The notes beneath the pieces are model-generated. The model searched no databases. It was given only the letters and a program-made list of their open reading frames with translations, and was not told the origin of the DNA. From Chitinivibrionales bacterium (GTDB lineage Bacteria; Fibrobacterota; Chitinivibrionia; Chitinivibrionales; JANQEN01): a DNA stretch of 16,671 bases. Location of the stretch: the NCBI GenBank assembly GCA_030593665.1, contig JAUVGS010000005.1, positions 1 through 16,671 of the forward strand. The letters run 5' to 3'. The position numbers and the translations under genes were made by a program. Shown here in pieces: positions 7,305 through 14,147 of this stretch (position 1 is its first letter; the number at the start of each line of letters is the position of its first letter).

Positions 7305-8513
7305 ATGATTAATAAATCAAACAAACTGAACGATGTCTGCTATGACATCCGCGGCCCTGTGATGGCTGAAGCTAAGCGGCTTGAAGAGGAAGGATACCAT
7401 ATTCACAAACTGAATATCGGTAACCCTGGCGCGTTTGGGTTCGACGCACCGGAAGAGATAATCCATGATGTTATTGTCAATCTGAATAATGCACAGGGCT
7501 ACTGTGATTCAAAGGGACTTTTTGCCGCCAGAAAAGCTATTATGCAGGAAACGCAACAGACCCATATCCCCGATGTTACTACTGAAGATATTTACATTGG
7601 TAATGGTGTCAGCGAGCTTATTGTCATGTCCATGCAGGGACTTCTCAATACCGGCAATGAGATTCTGATTCCTGCACCGGACTACCCGCTTTGGACCGCA
7701 GCGGTGAATCTCTCCGGTGGGAAGCCGGTTCACTATCTGTGTGATGAACGGTCGGACTGGTATCCTGATGTCAAAGATATCGAGCGCAAAATCACCTCGA
7801 AAACAAAAGGGATCGTAGTTATTAACCCGAACAATCCTACCGGATCGGTTTACTCGCAAGAAATTCTTAAACAGATTGTAACAATCGCACAAAAGCATAA
7901 CCTGATACTATTTGCCGATGAGATTTATGATAAAATCATCTATGATAAAAGGAAACATGTCTCAATAGCCTCGCTCGCTGATGACATTCTTTTTGTAACC
8001 TTTAATGGTCTATCAAAGGCTTACCGTACCGCCGGATTCCGTGCCGGCTGGATGATTGTCAGTGGCGACAAAAAACATGCCGCCGGGTATATAGAGGGAT
8101 TAAATATTCTCGCCTCGATGCGCCTCTGTAGTAATGTCCCGGCACAGTTTGCAATCCAGACGGCCCTTGGCGGTTATCAGAGCATACAAGATATGGTCCT
8201 GCCGGGCGGCCGATTGCGCGAGCAACGTGATTGTGCCTATAATAAAATTACCGCCATTCCCGGGATATCATGTGTTAAGCCGCACTCAGCACTCTATCTT
8301 TTCCCAAAAATTGACACAAAAAAGTTTCGCATCAAAGATGATCGGCAGTTCATTCTTGATCTTCTCCTGCAGGAACATGTTCTATTAGTACAGGGAACAG
8401 GATTTAACTGGCCTAAACCCGACCACTTCAGAATAGTCTTTCTGCCGCGTGTCGATGACCTTGAAATTGCTATCGACAAACTCGCCGATTTCTTATCGAT
8501 GTATCATCAGTAA
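7305..8513 (+). CDS. alaA: Alanine aminotransferase, AlaA type (class I/II PLP)
   Basis: A 402-residue fold-type I aminotransferase very close in wording to E. coli AlaA (YfbQ), which converts pyruvate and glutamate to alanine and 2-oxoglutarate. Shared blocks are NDVCYDIRGPV (9-19), KLNIGNPGAFGFDAP (35-49), AQGYCDSKGL (63-72), YIGNGVSELI (97-106), APDYPLWTAAV (124-134), VVINPNNPTG (171-180), FADEIYDKIIYD (203-214) with the PLP-contacting Asp205, and FNGLSKAYRTAGFRAGW with Schiff-base Lys238. RPxxDxEI-type wording and the substrate arginine in FRIVFLPRVDD close the protein. The ATG at 7305 is chosen because GGTGAGG lies about 6 bases upstream and matches the family start; the frame stays open upstream to 7200 without family similarity. 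It is a single-gene unit with its own promoter. Pyruvate chemistry links it loosely to the upstream cluster. Confidence 0.93.
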   Translation: MINKSNKLNDVCYDIRGPVMAEAKRLEEEGYHIHKLNIGNPGAFGFDAPEEIIHDVIVNLNNAQGYCDSKGLFAARKAIMQETQQTHIPDVTTEDIYIGNGVSELIVMSMQGLLNTGNEILIPAPDYPLWTAAVNLSGGKPVHYLCDERSDWYPDVKDIERKITSKTKGIVVINPNNPTGSVYSQEILKQIVTIAQKHNLILFADEIYDKIIYDKRKHVSIASLADDILFVTFNGLSKAYRTAGFRAGWMIVSGDKKHAAGYIEGLNILASMRLCSNVPAQFAIQTALGGYQSIQDMVLPGGRLREQRDCAYNKITAIPGISCVKPHSALYLFPKIDTKKFRIKDDRQFILDLLLQEHVLLVQGTGFNWPKPDHFRIVFLPRVDDLEIAIDKLADFLSMYHQ

Positions 8514-8583
8514 ACGCGCGTACCGTTTTACATGGTTATGATGCAGCGCAATCGCTTCCGGAGTAATCTCGTGTGGAAGGTAG

Positions 8584-10029
8584 TTATAACTTTTCTAAGA
8601 TTATTTTTGAGGTGGAGTAGGCATTTGCCATAACATTCCAGATACCGCAGCCGGGTTTGCCCCAATGTCCGGTCTGGTATAAATTAGGAAGGTGGGTCTT
8701 GATCGGCATCTTTGCTTCCTTATACATTTCGCGGGAGTTCTCAAAACCATACAATGCACCGTCGGTGTTTGCGGTATACCGTTCGAATGTCGTTGGAGAA
8801 CCGACCTCCATAATGTCAATATACTCTTTAATTCCCGGATACAACGACTCTACTTTATCTATCATTCTCTCGGCAATGACCATTTTATCTTTCTTCCAAT
8901 CCGCCGAGAAAGACTTCTGAACAAAATTCATCAGTGTCAATGTGGGATACTCCGGATTATGAGAAGTTTTGAGAGAGATGAGGTGGTCAATAGTATCTTT
9001 ACGGTCGTGAAGAATATTCGTAAATATCCTGTTGAAATCAGATGTTTCATACCAGAATGAGATCGTGTGCGGAATCAGTGGTAAAAAACCGGGCCGCATG
9101 CCCATATATACAATAACACACGATGTTGAAGGGCATAATTTAACAAGGCGTTTTTTCCAGCGTTCACTTTGATTTGAATCATTAATAAAGTTAAAATGGA
9201 TAGTGTAGGGACTGATATTTGAAACAACAAGATCCACTTCATATTCTTCGTTTTCCGTTAATACTTTGGTGACACGTTTATTTTCGACAACCATTTCAGT
9301 TACCTGATTGCGTGTCTTTACCATCCCGCCACGGTCGGTTATTACTGAAACAAGAGCGTCCGTAAGCGTTATAAAGCCGTTTTTACTGGTATGAGATCCT
9401 TCAAGAAAGTGGACCAGAAACATCATAAAGGAGAAAAGGCACGGCGCATAATCAGGCGACGAACCGACATAGGGCCACTGGCTCGCGAAAAGAAGCCGCA
9501 GCTTTTCATCGGAAAATAATGTATTAATAAATGACCCATAGGAGCTATTATGATACCGGGACACAAAACCTACATCTTCACTTTTATATGACTCCTCGAA
9601 GGTAAAACGCGGCTCAATCAAATATTCTGAAAAGGAGGCGGACTCCTTTAAAAACGTGGCAATATTATCCTTCTGATTGGGGAACCGGCGGTGAAAATAT
9701 TCTACTATATCCTCTTTCCTTGACGGTAACGCATATGCAATGTCCGGCGTAGCCATACTGAACATCTCCGGCAATTCTACCGGCTCTATTCTATTGTCAA
9801 TACCCAGAAGCCGCAACAGGTACATCAGTAATCCATCGGAACCCATTGGTACGGAGTGAATACTCGATTCAAAAAAATATTTTCGTCTTTTAAAACTATC
9901 CGCATATCCTCCGGCCCTGACATGTTTTTCTAATACCAGGACTTTCATCCCGGCACGGGCAAGAAAAGCACCGCATGTCAAACCACCAATGCCGCCACCC
10001 ACTATACATGCATCATATCTATCGGACAA
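8584..10029 (-). CDS. CrtI-like FAD-dependent oxidoreductase (phytoene desaturase / carotenoid isomerase / retinol saturase superfamily), copy 1
   Basis: A 481-residue flavoprotein. The N-terminal dinucleotide fold reads CIVGGGIGGLTCGAFLARAG (8-27), with Glu34 in VLVLEKHVRAGG closing the Rossmann motif. The C-terminal FAD block reads NLYQTGHWGKPGCGIWNVMA (from about residue 449), the form expected of CrtI/CrtISO relatives. Family members desaturate, saturate or isomerise polyenes, but the substrate here cannot be told. The start is TTG at 10027-10029, supported by AAGGAG about 8 bases upstream; that site begins on the stop codon of the upstream gene (13-base gap), so the two are translationally close and surely co-transcribed. 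No phytoene synthase or other carotenoid gene is in the window. Associated acyltransferases and a B12-radical SAM gene suggest lipid modification. It converges with alaA across a 70-base gap with no clear hairpin. Confidence 0.85.
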   Translation of the reverse strand: MSDRYDACIVGGGIGGLTCGAFLARAGMKVLVLEKHVRAGGYADSFKRRKYFFESSIHSVPMGSDGLLMYLLRLLGIDNRIEPVELPEMFSMATPDIAYALPSRKEDIVEYFHRRFPNQKDNIATFLKESASFSEYLIEPRFTFEESYKSEDVGFVSRYHNSSYGSFINTLFSDEKLRLLFASQWPYVGSSPDYAPCLFSFMMFLVHFLEGSHTSKNGFITLTDALVSVITDRGGMVKTRNQVTEMVVENKRVTKVLTENEEYEVDLVVSNISPYTIHFNFINDSNQSERWKKRLVKLCPSTSCVIVYMGMRPGFLPLIPHTISFWYETSDFNRIFTNILHDRKDTIDHLISLKTSHNPEYPTLTLMNFVQKSFSADWKKDKMVIAERMIDKVESLYPGIKEYIDIMEVGSPTTFERYTANTDGALYGFENSREMYKEAKMPIKTHLPNLYQTGHWGKPGCGIWNVMANAYSTSKIILEKL

Positions 10030-10042
10030 AATTGTTACTCCT

Positions 10043-11542
10043 TTATATTACGCGAAACTGCTTTCCATGCTTGTTACAGATTGTTTGAGCCACATGCCTG
10101 CCGATTCTGATAACTCCCGGAAGGCCGCCGGCCGGCCAGACCCACTGACCGGTCAAATAAAAATTCTTCAATCCCGACACCGTTCTTTTCAATGCCTTCC
10201 CCACCATCGAAGGGGTCGGTGCCCAACCTTGAAAACTACCTTTGTAAATATTTGTATATCTAATATACGTAGCAGGCGTAGCGACATCAATGACTTCACA
10301 GTTTTCTTTAATATTACCAAACCTGTTTTCTAAGATTTGTATCGCTGATTCTGCAATTCTTTCTTTTTCCGATGTGTATTTATCCGGATTGTTTTTCCGT
10401 AAATTATCCCAATAAGCATAATCGCTAATTCTAAACCTGACAACAATTGTTGTTTTTGTTTCAGGTGCGAACGTAGGATCAAAGGTGCCAATACGAACCA
10501 TCATCGAATCCGCATATTCCTTTGTACCGACTTTCAGTGGTGTCTGAAAATCGATGCTGTAATTGTGGTAGGTATACGCCAACTTCCTCTTTATTCCCAG
10601 GGATATCACCAGCAGGGATCGATAAAATGAACCCCCGGTAAAACTTCGGCGCAACGCCGGTGTCAAAAACTGCTCGTCTAATAAATCAACATGGGTATGA
10701 AAAGCATCTGCTGCAGAGATTATGATATCTCCCCTGCAGAACTGTCCATCAGCACAGGAAATACCCTCAGCCCGCTTATTGTTCACTTCTATCCGGGTGA
10801 CCGCACAGTTGTGTTTAACCCTCCCTCCAAGCGATTCATATTTTTTTTGTATTACTTCTGCTATCTTATTCGAACCGCCGATAACGTATCCGCCGGATTT
10901 AATATGCATCCAGCCAAGGGTGGCAATAATACTGAACAGGGAGAAATAGTGATGCTGTGGAAAAATTGTTTTTACCATTGCTCCCAGATGTTTATTACTA
11001 AAACGATCGGCAAAACCTTCAAGGGTCATTTTTTTCCATGTAAGAAAAAAGGGGATAAAACTTCTTTGCCGCATTAAAAATTTCGCTCTATCAACCACCC
11101 CCATCAGCTCCATCGGCTTTTCATAGGGAAGGCGAAATGTCCCCATTTTTTTTATCGCTTCAGTGAACGAGCGGATAAGCGCCTCGTCTTCAGGGGCAAT
11201 ACGCATCATTTCTTCATACAACCTGTCGGCATTTCGAAAAACCCGCAGTACCTCACCCTTATGCTCAATAACAATAAATTCTTCCGGATCAATAATCGTT
11301 ACGGTATCAAAATCAATCAGCTCTTCAAGTAAAAAATGAAGATTTGAATGCAGTGATGATCCGGCAAGCCATTCTGCTGAACCGTCAAAAACATACCCAC
11401 CCCGTTTCCAGCCGACCGACACCCCGCCACACACACTGTTCTTTTCAAAAATAGTGGTTTGATACCCGTTCATCTGCAGATAACAGCCTGTTGCAAGGCC
11501 GCCAATGCCTCCACCGATTATACAAATGTCTCTGTTTGCCAT
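10043..11542 (-). CDS. CrtI-like FAD-dependent oxidoreductase, copy 2
   Basis: A 499-residue paralogue of the following gene in the operon, clearly diverged from it. The FAD/NAD fold reads ICIIGGGIGGLATGCYLQMNG (6-26), with Glu33 in TIFEKNSVCGG. A substrate-cap region with FPQHHYFSLFSI lies mid-protein, and a GGYVIGGSNKIAEVI block mirrors the GG-x-x-x-ALA block of CrtI enzymes. The C-terminal FAD motif NFYLTGQWVWPAGGLPGVI (from about 460) fits bacterial CrtISO-like or phytoene dehydrogenase-like proteins. The ATG at 11542 lacks a strong ribosome site (GGCG at about 12 bases). It is first in a two-gene unit with copy 1. Upstream lies a 187-bp miniature element, then the acyltransferase gene on the same strand, so the three might have formed one operon before the insertion. 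Substrate unknown; two paralogues may catalyse successive desaturations or act as a heteromer. Confidence 0.85.
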   Translation of the reverse strand: MANRDICIIGGGIGGLATGCYLQMNGYQTTIFEKNSVCGGVSVGWKRGGYVFDGSAEWLAGSSLHSNLHFLLEELIDFDTVTIIDPEEFIVIEHKGEVLRVFRNADRLYEEMMRIAPEDEALIRSFTEAIKKMGTFRLPYEKPMELMGVVDRAKFLMRQRSFIPFFLTWKKMTLEGFADRFSNKHLGAMVKTIFPQHHYFSLFSIIATLGWMHIKSGGYVIGGSNKIAEVIQKKYESLGGRVKHNCAVTRIEVNNKRAEGISCADGQFCRGDIIISAADAFHTHVDLLDEQFLTPALRRSFTGGSFYRSLLVISLGIKRKLAYTYHNYSIDFQTPLKVGTKEYADSMMVRIGTFDPTFAPETKTTIVVRFRISDYAYWDNLRKNNPDKYTSEKERIAESAIQILENRFGNIKENCEVIDVATPATYIRYTNIYKGSFQGWAPTPSMVGKALKRTVSGLKNFYLTGQWVWPAGGLPGVIRIGRHVAQTICNKHGKQFRVI

Positions 11543-11577
11543 AACACTGAATACGCCGGTACAGGTGTAAATATTTA

Positions 11578-11764
11578 GTAAACGTTCACAGAACGCTGAA
11601 ATTGGAAATTATAAACGACTATTAGTACCTTTTCTACACAAAGTGTATAACTCAAGTTGGAAGTGCACTAAAGCATAACTCATAGTGCAAATAAATTTCC
11701 TACTATTCGTTTAAACTTCCTATCTTTCGTTTATAATTTCCAATTTCAGGTCTTGAACGGCCAC
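11578..11764. mobile_element. MITE-like element R1 (187 bp) with nested inverted repeats
   Basis: Its ends are GTAAACGTTCAC (11578-11589) and TTGAACGGCCAC (11753-11764), flanked by AATATTTA (11570-11577) and AATATTTT (11765-11772), a 7-of-8 direct repeat fitting a target duplication. Inside, a perfect 22-bp inverted repeat joins 11597-11618 to 11727-11748. Within its 108-base loop lie TACAC-aaa-GTGTA (11635-11647) and TGCACTA/TAGTGCA (11664-11670, 11683-11689). There is no coding capacity. GTAA ends and 8-bp duplications are characteristic of IS66-family elements, so an IS66-driven MITE is inferred. It fills the 239-base gap between the acyltransferase and CrtI-like genes and could end or process their transcript. 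Confidence 0.65.
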
Positions 11765-11781
11765 AATATTTTCACGGGATA

Positions 11782-12660
11782 TCACTCTACAAAGGGTATT
11801 TCCTCATGAAGGAAATACCACTGCGCTATATTCTCGGAAACTATAGATTCCAGGTTCCTGTACATTGTCTGAACAAGGTCAGCATCTGCAGGATCTGTTT
11901 GAATGAGGTTTAAATGATACGTATGATTCTCCCCGCGAACCATAAACGCATTAAATACAACAACCGGCGTATTGGTAAAACGCAGTAATTTATCCAGTCC
12001 GGAGCCGCCTTTAACGGTCCTGCCAAAAAGCTGAACCGGTTTACTGTACTCTGTCTCTTCATCAAAAACCGTAACCAGAATCTCCTGCCTACGCAGCACC
12101 GCAGTCATCGCCAGAGCGGTAACCGTACCGGGTTTTCCAATCTCAATAAGGCCGATCGAACCAAACAAACCGCTGTCAGTCATCTTCACTGCATGCTCGT
12201 GGGCCATCTGTGAAAAATGCTCCGTTGTATATCGCAGTGCCACATGAACCGGTTGCTGACACATCGCAAGCGTTGGTACAATAAGCTCAACCCCGCCGAA
12301 ATGCGCTATTGCAAGCAGGATTCCATTACCGGCACTGATAGCGCCGCTCAGCTTACTCAAAGCATCATCAACAATTATATTCTCTTTCAGGAACGTATGA
12401 TGCTGTTCAATAGTGGTACAGACCGGCAGCACTTTTTCAAAATAATGTAATACAATATGCTCCTTGATACTCTCAATGAGATCATCTGAAAAAGCCCTGT
12501 CAAGATAACGAAGATTATTCGCTATCACGCCGGTCTCTTCCGGATGACAGGCGAACTACTGCATGCCCTTCTCAATAAAATAAGCACGTACCGCGGCAAT
12601 GTCCTTGCCCAGCACACCGGTAAGTATCTCCGGTGACTGTAAATGTTTGCTGAGGCTCAT
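11782..12660 (-). pseudogene. LpxL/HtrB-like acyltransferase, copy 1, interrupted by in-frame TAG at codon 35
   Basis: The frame from ATG 12660 to TGA 11782-11784 would encode 292 residues and aligns without gaps to the 293-residue divergent paralogue at 13018. Both start M-x-LSKHLQSPEIL and end with EQWYFLHEKIPFVE-like wording (AQWYFLHEEIPFVE here). The only break is TAG at 12556-12558, at the place of Trp35 in the paralogue, which a single TGG-to-TAG change explains. After it the frame continues with HPEE (39-42) as in the paralogue. The catalytic motif H-x4-E (His120, Glu125 in AHFGGVE) is intact, as are the FDEET and LFGRTVKGGSG segments. The family transfers acyl chains to lipids. A GTG at 12528 could start a 248-residue product lacking 44 residues, but it has no good ribosome site. 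TAG is an ordinary stop in neighbouring genes. Recent nonsense mutation is most likely; a sequencing error or readthrough remains possible. Confidence 0.75.
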
Positions 12661-12704
12661 ACGTTCCATTCTATGTGTTAAGTGAACGGGGTGTAATAAA
12701 ATAA

Positions 12705-12817
12705 GTAAGCGTTCACAGAACTCTTCATGTTTTTTCCCAATTCCCAATTCCCAATTTCTAATTTCTAATTTCTAATTTCTAATTTCTAATTTCTAATTTC
12801 AAGCCGTGAACGGCTAC
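12705..12817. mobile_element. MITE-like element R2 (113 bp) with perfect 8-bp flanking duplication
   Basis: Its ends are GTAAGCGTTCAC (12705-12716) and GTGAACGGCTAC (12806-12817), complementary at 10 of 12 positions. They are flanked by identical TAAAATAA at 12697-12704 and 12818-12825, an 8-bp target duplication. The interior is almost wholly a heptanucleotide repeat (12736-12798) preceded by TTCATGTTTTTTCCCAATT, a block shared with R3. There is no coding capacity. The GTAA ends and 8-bp duplication match IS66-family habits, which is an inference from known family features. Confidence 0.7.
12736..12798. repeat. Heptanucleotide tandem repeat: 3 x CCCAATT + 6 x TCTAATT
   Basis: Nine uninterrupted 7-bp units, three of CCCAATT followed by six of TCTAATT, make 63 bases. 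The complementary reading is GAAATTA/GGAATTG. The arms of R1 contain the same unit (GAAATTG, GAAATTA) and R3 a single one, so copy number varies among elements. It resembles in kind the heptameric STRR repeats described in cyanobacteria. Such tracts expand and contract by slippage. Confidence 0.9.
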
Positions 12818-13017
12818 TAAAATAAATACAGAATACTCTCACAAGCCATACTCGACACATTTCCATTCTTCATATATACGTATCCACCCTGTGCTTTTTT
12901 TATAAGAAAAACCCTCTTTCACCTCTAAAAAGTATCTCCGGGAAGTCTCGTTAGTGTATTTTATATCACATTTAGCTATTCATTATAGTATATACACTTT
13001 AGTAGTATCCGTTTCTC

Positions 13018-13899
13018 ATGGGACTCAGCAAACATTTACAGTCACCTGAAATTTTGCAGGAAGTATCTGGAATGAATCCGGATGAACTGCGCACCGTTGT
13101 TCTTGATATGTGCCGCAAGTGGTATGATCTTCACCCGGAAGAAGGTACATTGATAAGAACAAATCTTGAGCGTTTGGGCATTTCTGTTACAGAAAACCAG
13201 TTCCATGAGATAGAACATCATATTTTTCTGCACTATTATGAAAAATTCCTTCCGCATATAAAAACACCACAGGAATATCATTCGTTTTTACAGGAACAAG
13301 TGGATTATCAGGAGGCTGTCGGACAACTTGAGAACTCTCTCTCGCACGGTAACGGCATTCTATTAGTAACCGCACATTTCGGCAGCATCGAATTTTTAAT
13401 CCCCGGCCTGTCCACGCATAAAAGCCTGCCGTTGAACACGGCAGTACGCTTTACCACGGAACGATTTTCGCAGCAAATGCACGGCCATGCCCGCAACATG
13501 CACGACAGCGGCTATTTCAGTCTGGTTACTATTCTCGAAATCGGTAAGCCGGGAAAGATGATTGCACTCGAAATGCTGAAAGTACTTCGAAGAAAAGAGA
13601 TACTTTTCTCAGTGTTTGACGAGCGAACCCCCTACAGTGTACCGGTAAAACTCTTTGGCAGGGATGTCTGGGGCGGAGCCGGACTTGAAAAACTGCTCAA
13701 TTCATGCAATGAACCGGTTGCGCTCTACACAATATATGCAGTCCGTACCGGAGAAAACACCCACCAGTTGAAACTCTTTGAAATTGACACTTCCAGAGAC
13801 CCGATCCAGGGTATCTATGACAGCCTGGAGACCATTGTTAACGACCATCTTGAGCAATGGTACTTTTTGCATGAAAAGATACCATTTGTAGAGGAATAG
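13018..13899 (+). CDS. LpxL/HtrB-like acyltransferase, copy 2 (intact)
   Basis: A 293-residue protein with the features of the lipid A acyltransferase family (PF03279-like). GNGILLVTAHFGSIEFL (111-127) carries the catalytic H-x4-E pair His120 and Glu125, followed by an LRYTTE-like block AVRFTTERFSQQMHGHA (about 142-158) and VFDERTPYSVPVKLFGRDVWGGAG (about 200-223), where the family has its conserved Asp and FFGRP-like segment. LpxL enzymes add acyl chains to lipid A on the inner membrane. This protein has no obvious N-terminal membrane anchor, and relatives also serve in aryl polyene and other lipid pathways, so the acceptor is unknown. The start ATG at 13018 is forced by an upstream in-frame stop at 13003 and matches copy 1; its ribosome site is weak. 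The stop is TAG. It is divergent from copy 1 and convergent with the radical SAM gene. Confidence 0.82.
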   Translation: MGLSKHLQSPEILQEVSGMNPDELRTVVLDMCRKWYDLHPEEGTLIRTNLERLGISVTENQFHEIEHHIFLHYYEKFLPHIKTPQEYHSFLQEQVDYQEAVGQLENSLSHGNGILLVTAHFGSIEFLIPGLSTHKSLPLNTAVRFTTERFSQQMHGHARNMHDSGYFSLVTILEIGKPGKMIALEMLKVLRRKEILFSVFDERTPYSVPVKLFGRDVWGGAGLEKLLNSCNEPVALYTIYAVRTGENTHQLKLFEIDTSRDPIQGIYDSLETIVNDHLEQWYFLHEKIPFVEE

Positions 13900-13923
13900 A
13901 AACGTTTATTGCGGACTACTTCT

Positions 13924-14143
13924 GTAACCGTTCAATGTTCCCCGTTCAGAGGTTAAATCACTTTTTTCTGCAAAAAAAATGTTGAGATGATACTAACGTT
14001 TGTAAACATTTTTAGATTTTCTCTCCTTCAATAAAGCTTTGGAGGACACGAGGTTTTGGATTTCAACCCTGAATCCTGAACCTTTGAACCTGCAAACGGT
14101 TACGTTTCATGTTTTTCCCCAATTTCAAGCCGTGAACGGCTAC
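13924..14143. mobile_element. MITE-like element R3 (about 220 bp, probably composite and decayed)
   Basis: The left end GTAACCGTTCA (13924-13934) is directly preceded by ACTTCT (13918-13923). The right end GTGAACGGCTAC (14132-14143) is directly followed by ACTTCTAA (14144-14151), which suggests an 8-bp duplication with two bases lost on the left. The last 40 bases (TTCATGTTTTTCCCCAATT, then a block ending in the right terminus) match R2 minus its heptad array. An internal AACGGTTAC (14095-14103) is complementary to the left end, so a nested or second element is possible. A weak AT hairpin lies at 13975-14013. It fills the 248-base convergent gap between acyltransferase copy 2 and the radical SAM gene; nothing coding is seen. 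Confidence 0.5.
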
Positions 14144-14147
14144 ACTT

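Larger units (their letters stand above)
12661..13017. other. Divergent 357-base spacer between the two acyltransferase genes
   Basis: It holds element R2 (12705-12817) and about 200 bases of AT-rich sequence up to the + strand acyltransferase. TATAGT (12984-12989) and TATACA (12991-12996) are possible -10 boxes for the latter, without a convincing -35. A GTGAACGG word near 12682 next to the copy 1 start may be a further decayed element end. No ORF of substance is seen. Confidence 0.5.

Noticed and set aside
8584..11542. Carotenoid biosynthesis operon
   Set aside because: The two flavoproteins are CrtI-like, but no crtB, crtE, crtY or related gene is present, and the superfamily is broad.
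12556..12558. Pyrrolysine or general UAG reassignment
   Set aside because: TAG ends at least five other genes here at the expected protein ends, no Pyl machinery is in the window, and the paralogue has Trp at this place. Kept only as a remote alternative.
12556..12747. A separate 63-residue small protein
   Set aside because: Its last 34 residues are the N terminus of acyltransferase copy 1, in the same frame as the downstream part, and its first residues come from mobile element R2. It is part of the interrupted gene.
12736..12798. CRISPR array
   Set aside because: The units are 7 bp and contiguous, with no spacers and no cas genes.
13975..14013. Intrinsic terminator after acyltransferase copy 2
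   Set aside because: The stem AAAAATGTT/AACATTTTT is nearly all A-T with a 21-base loop, too weak to call, and it lies within R3.
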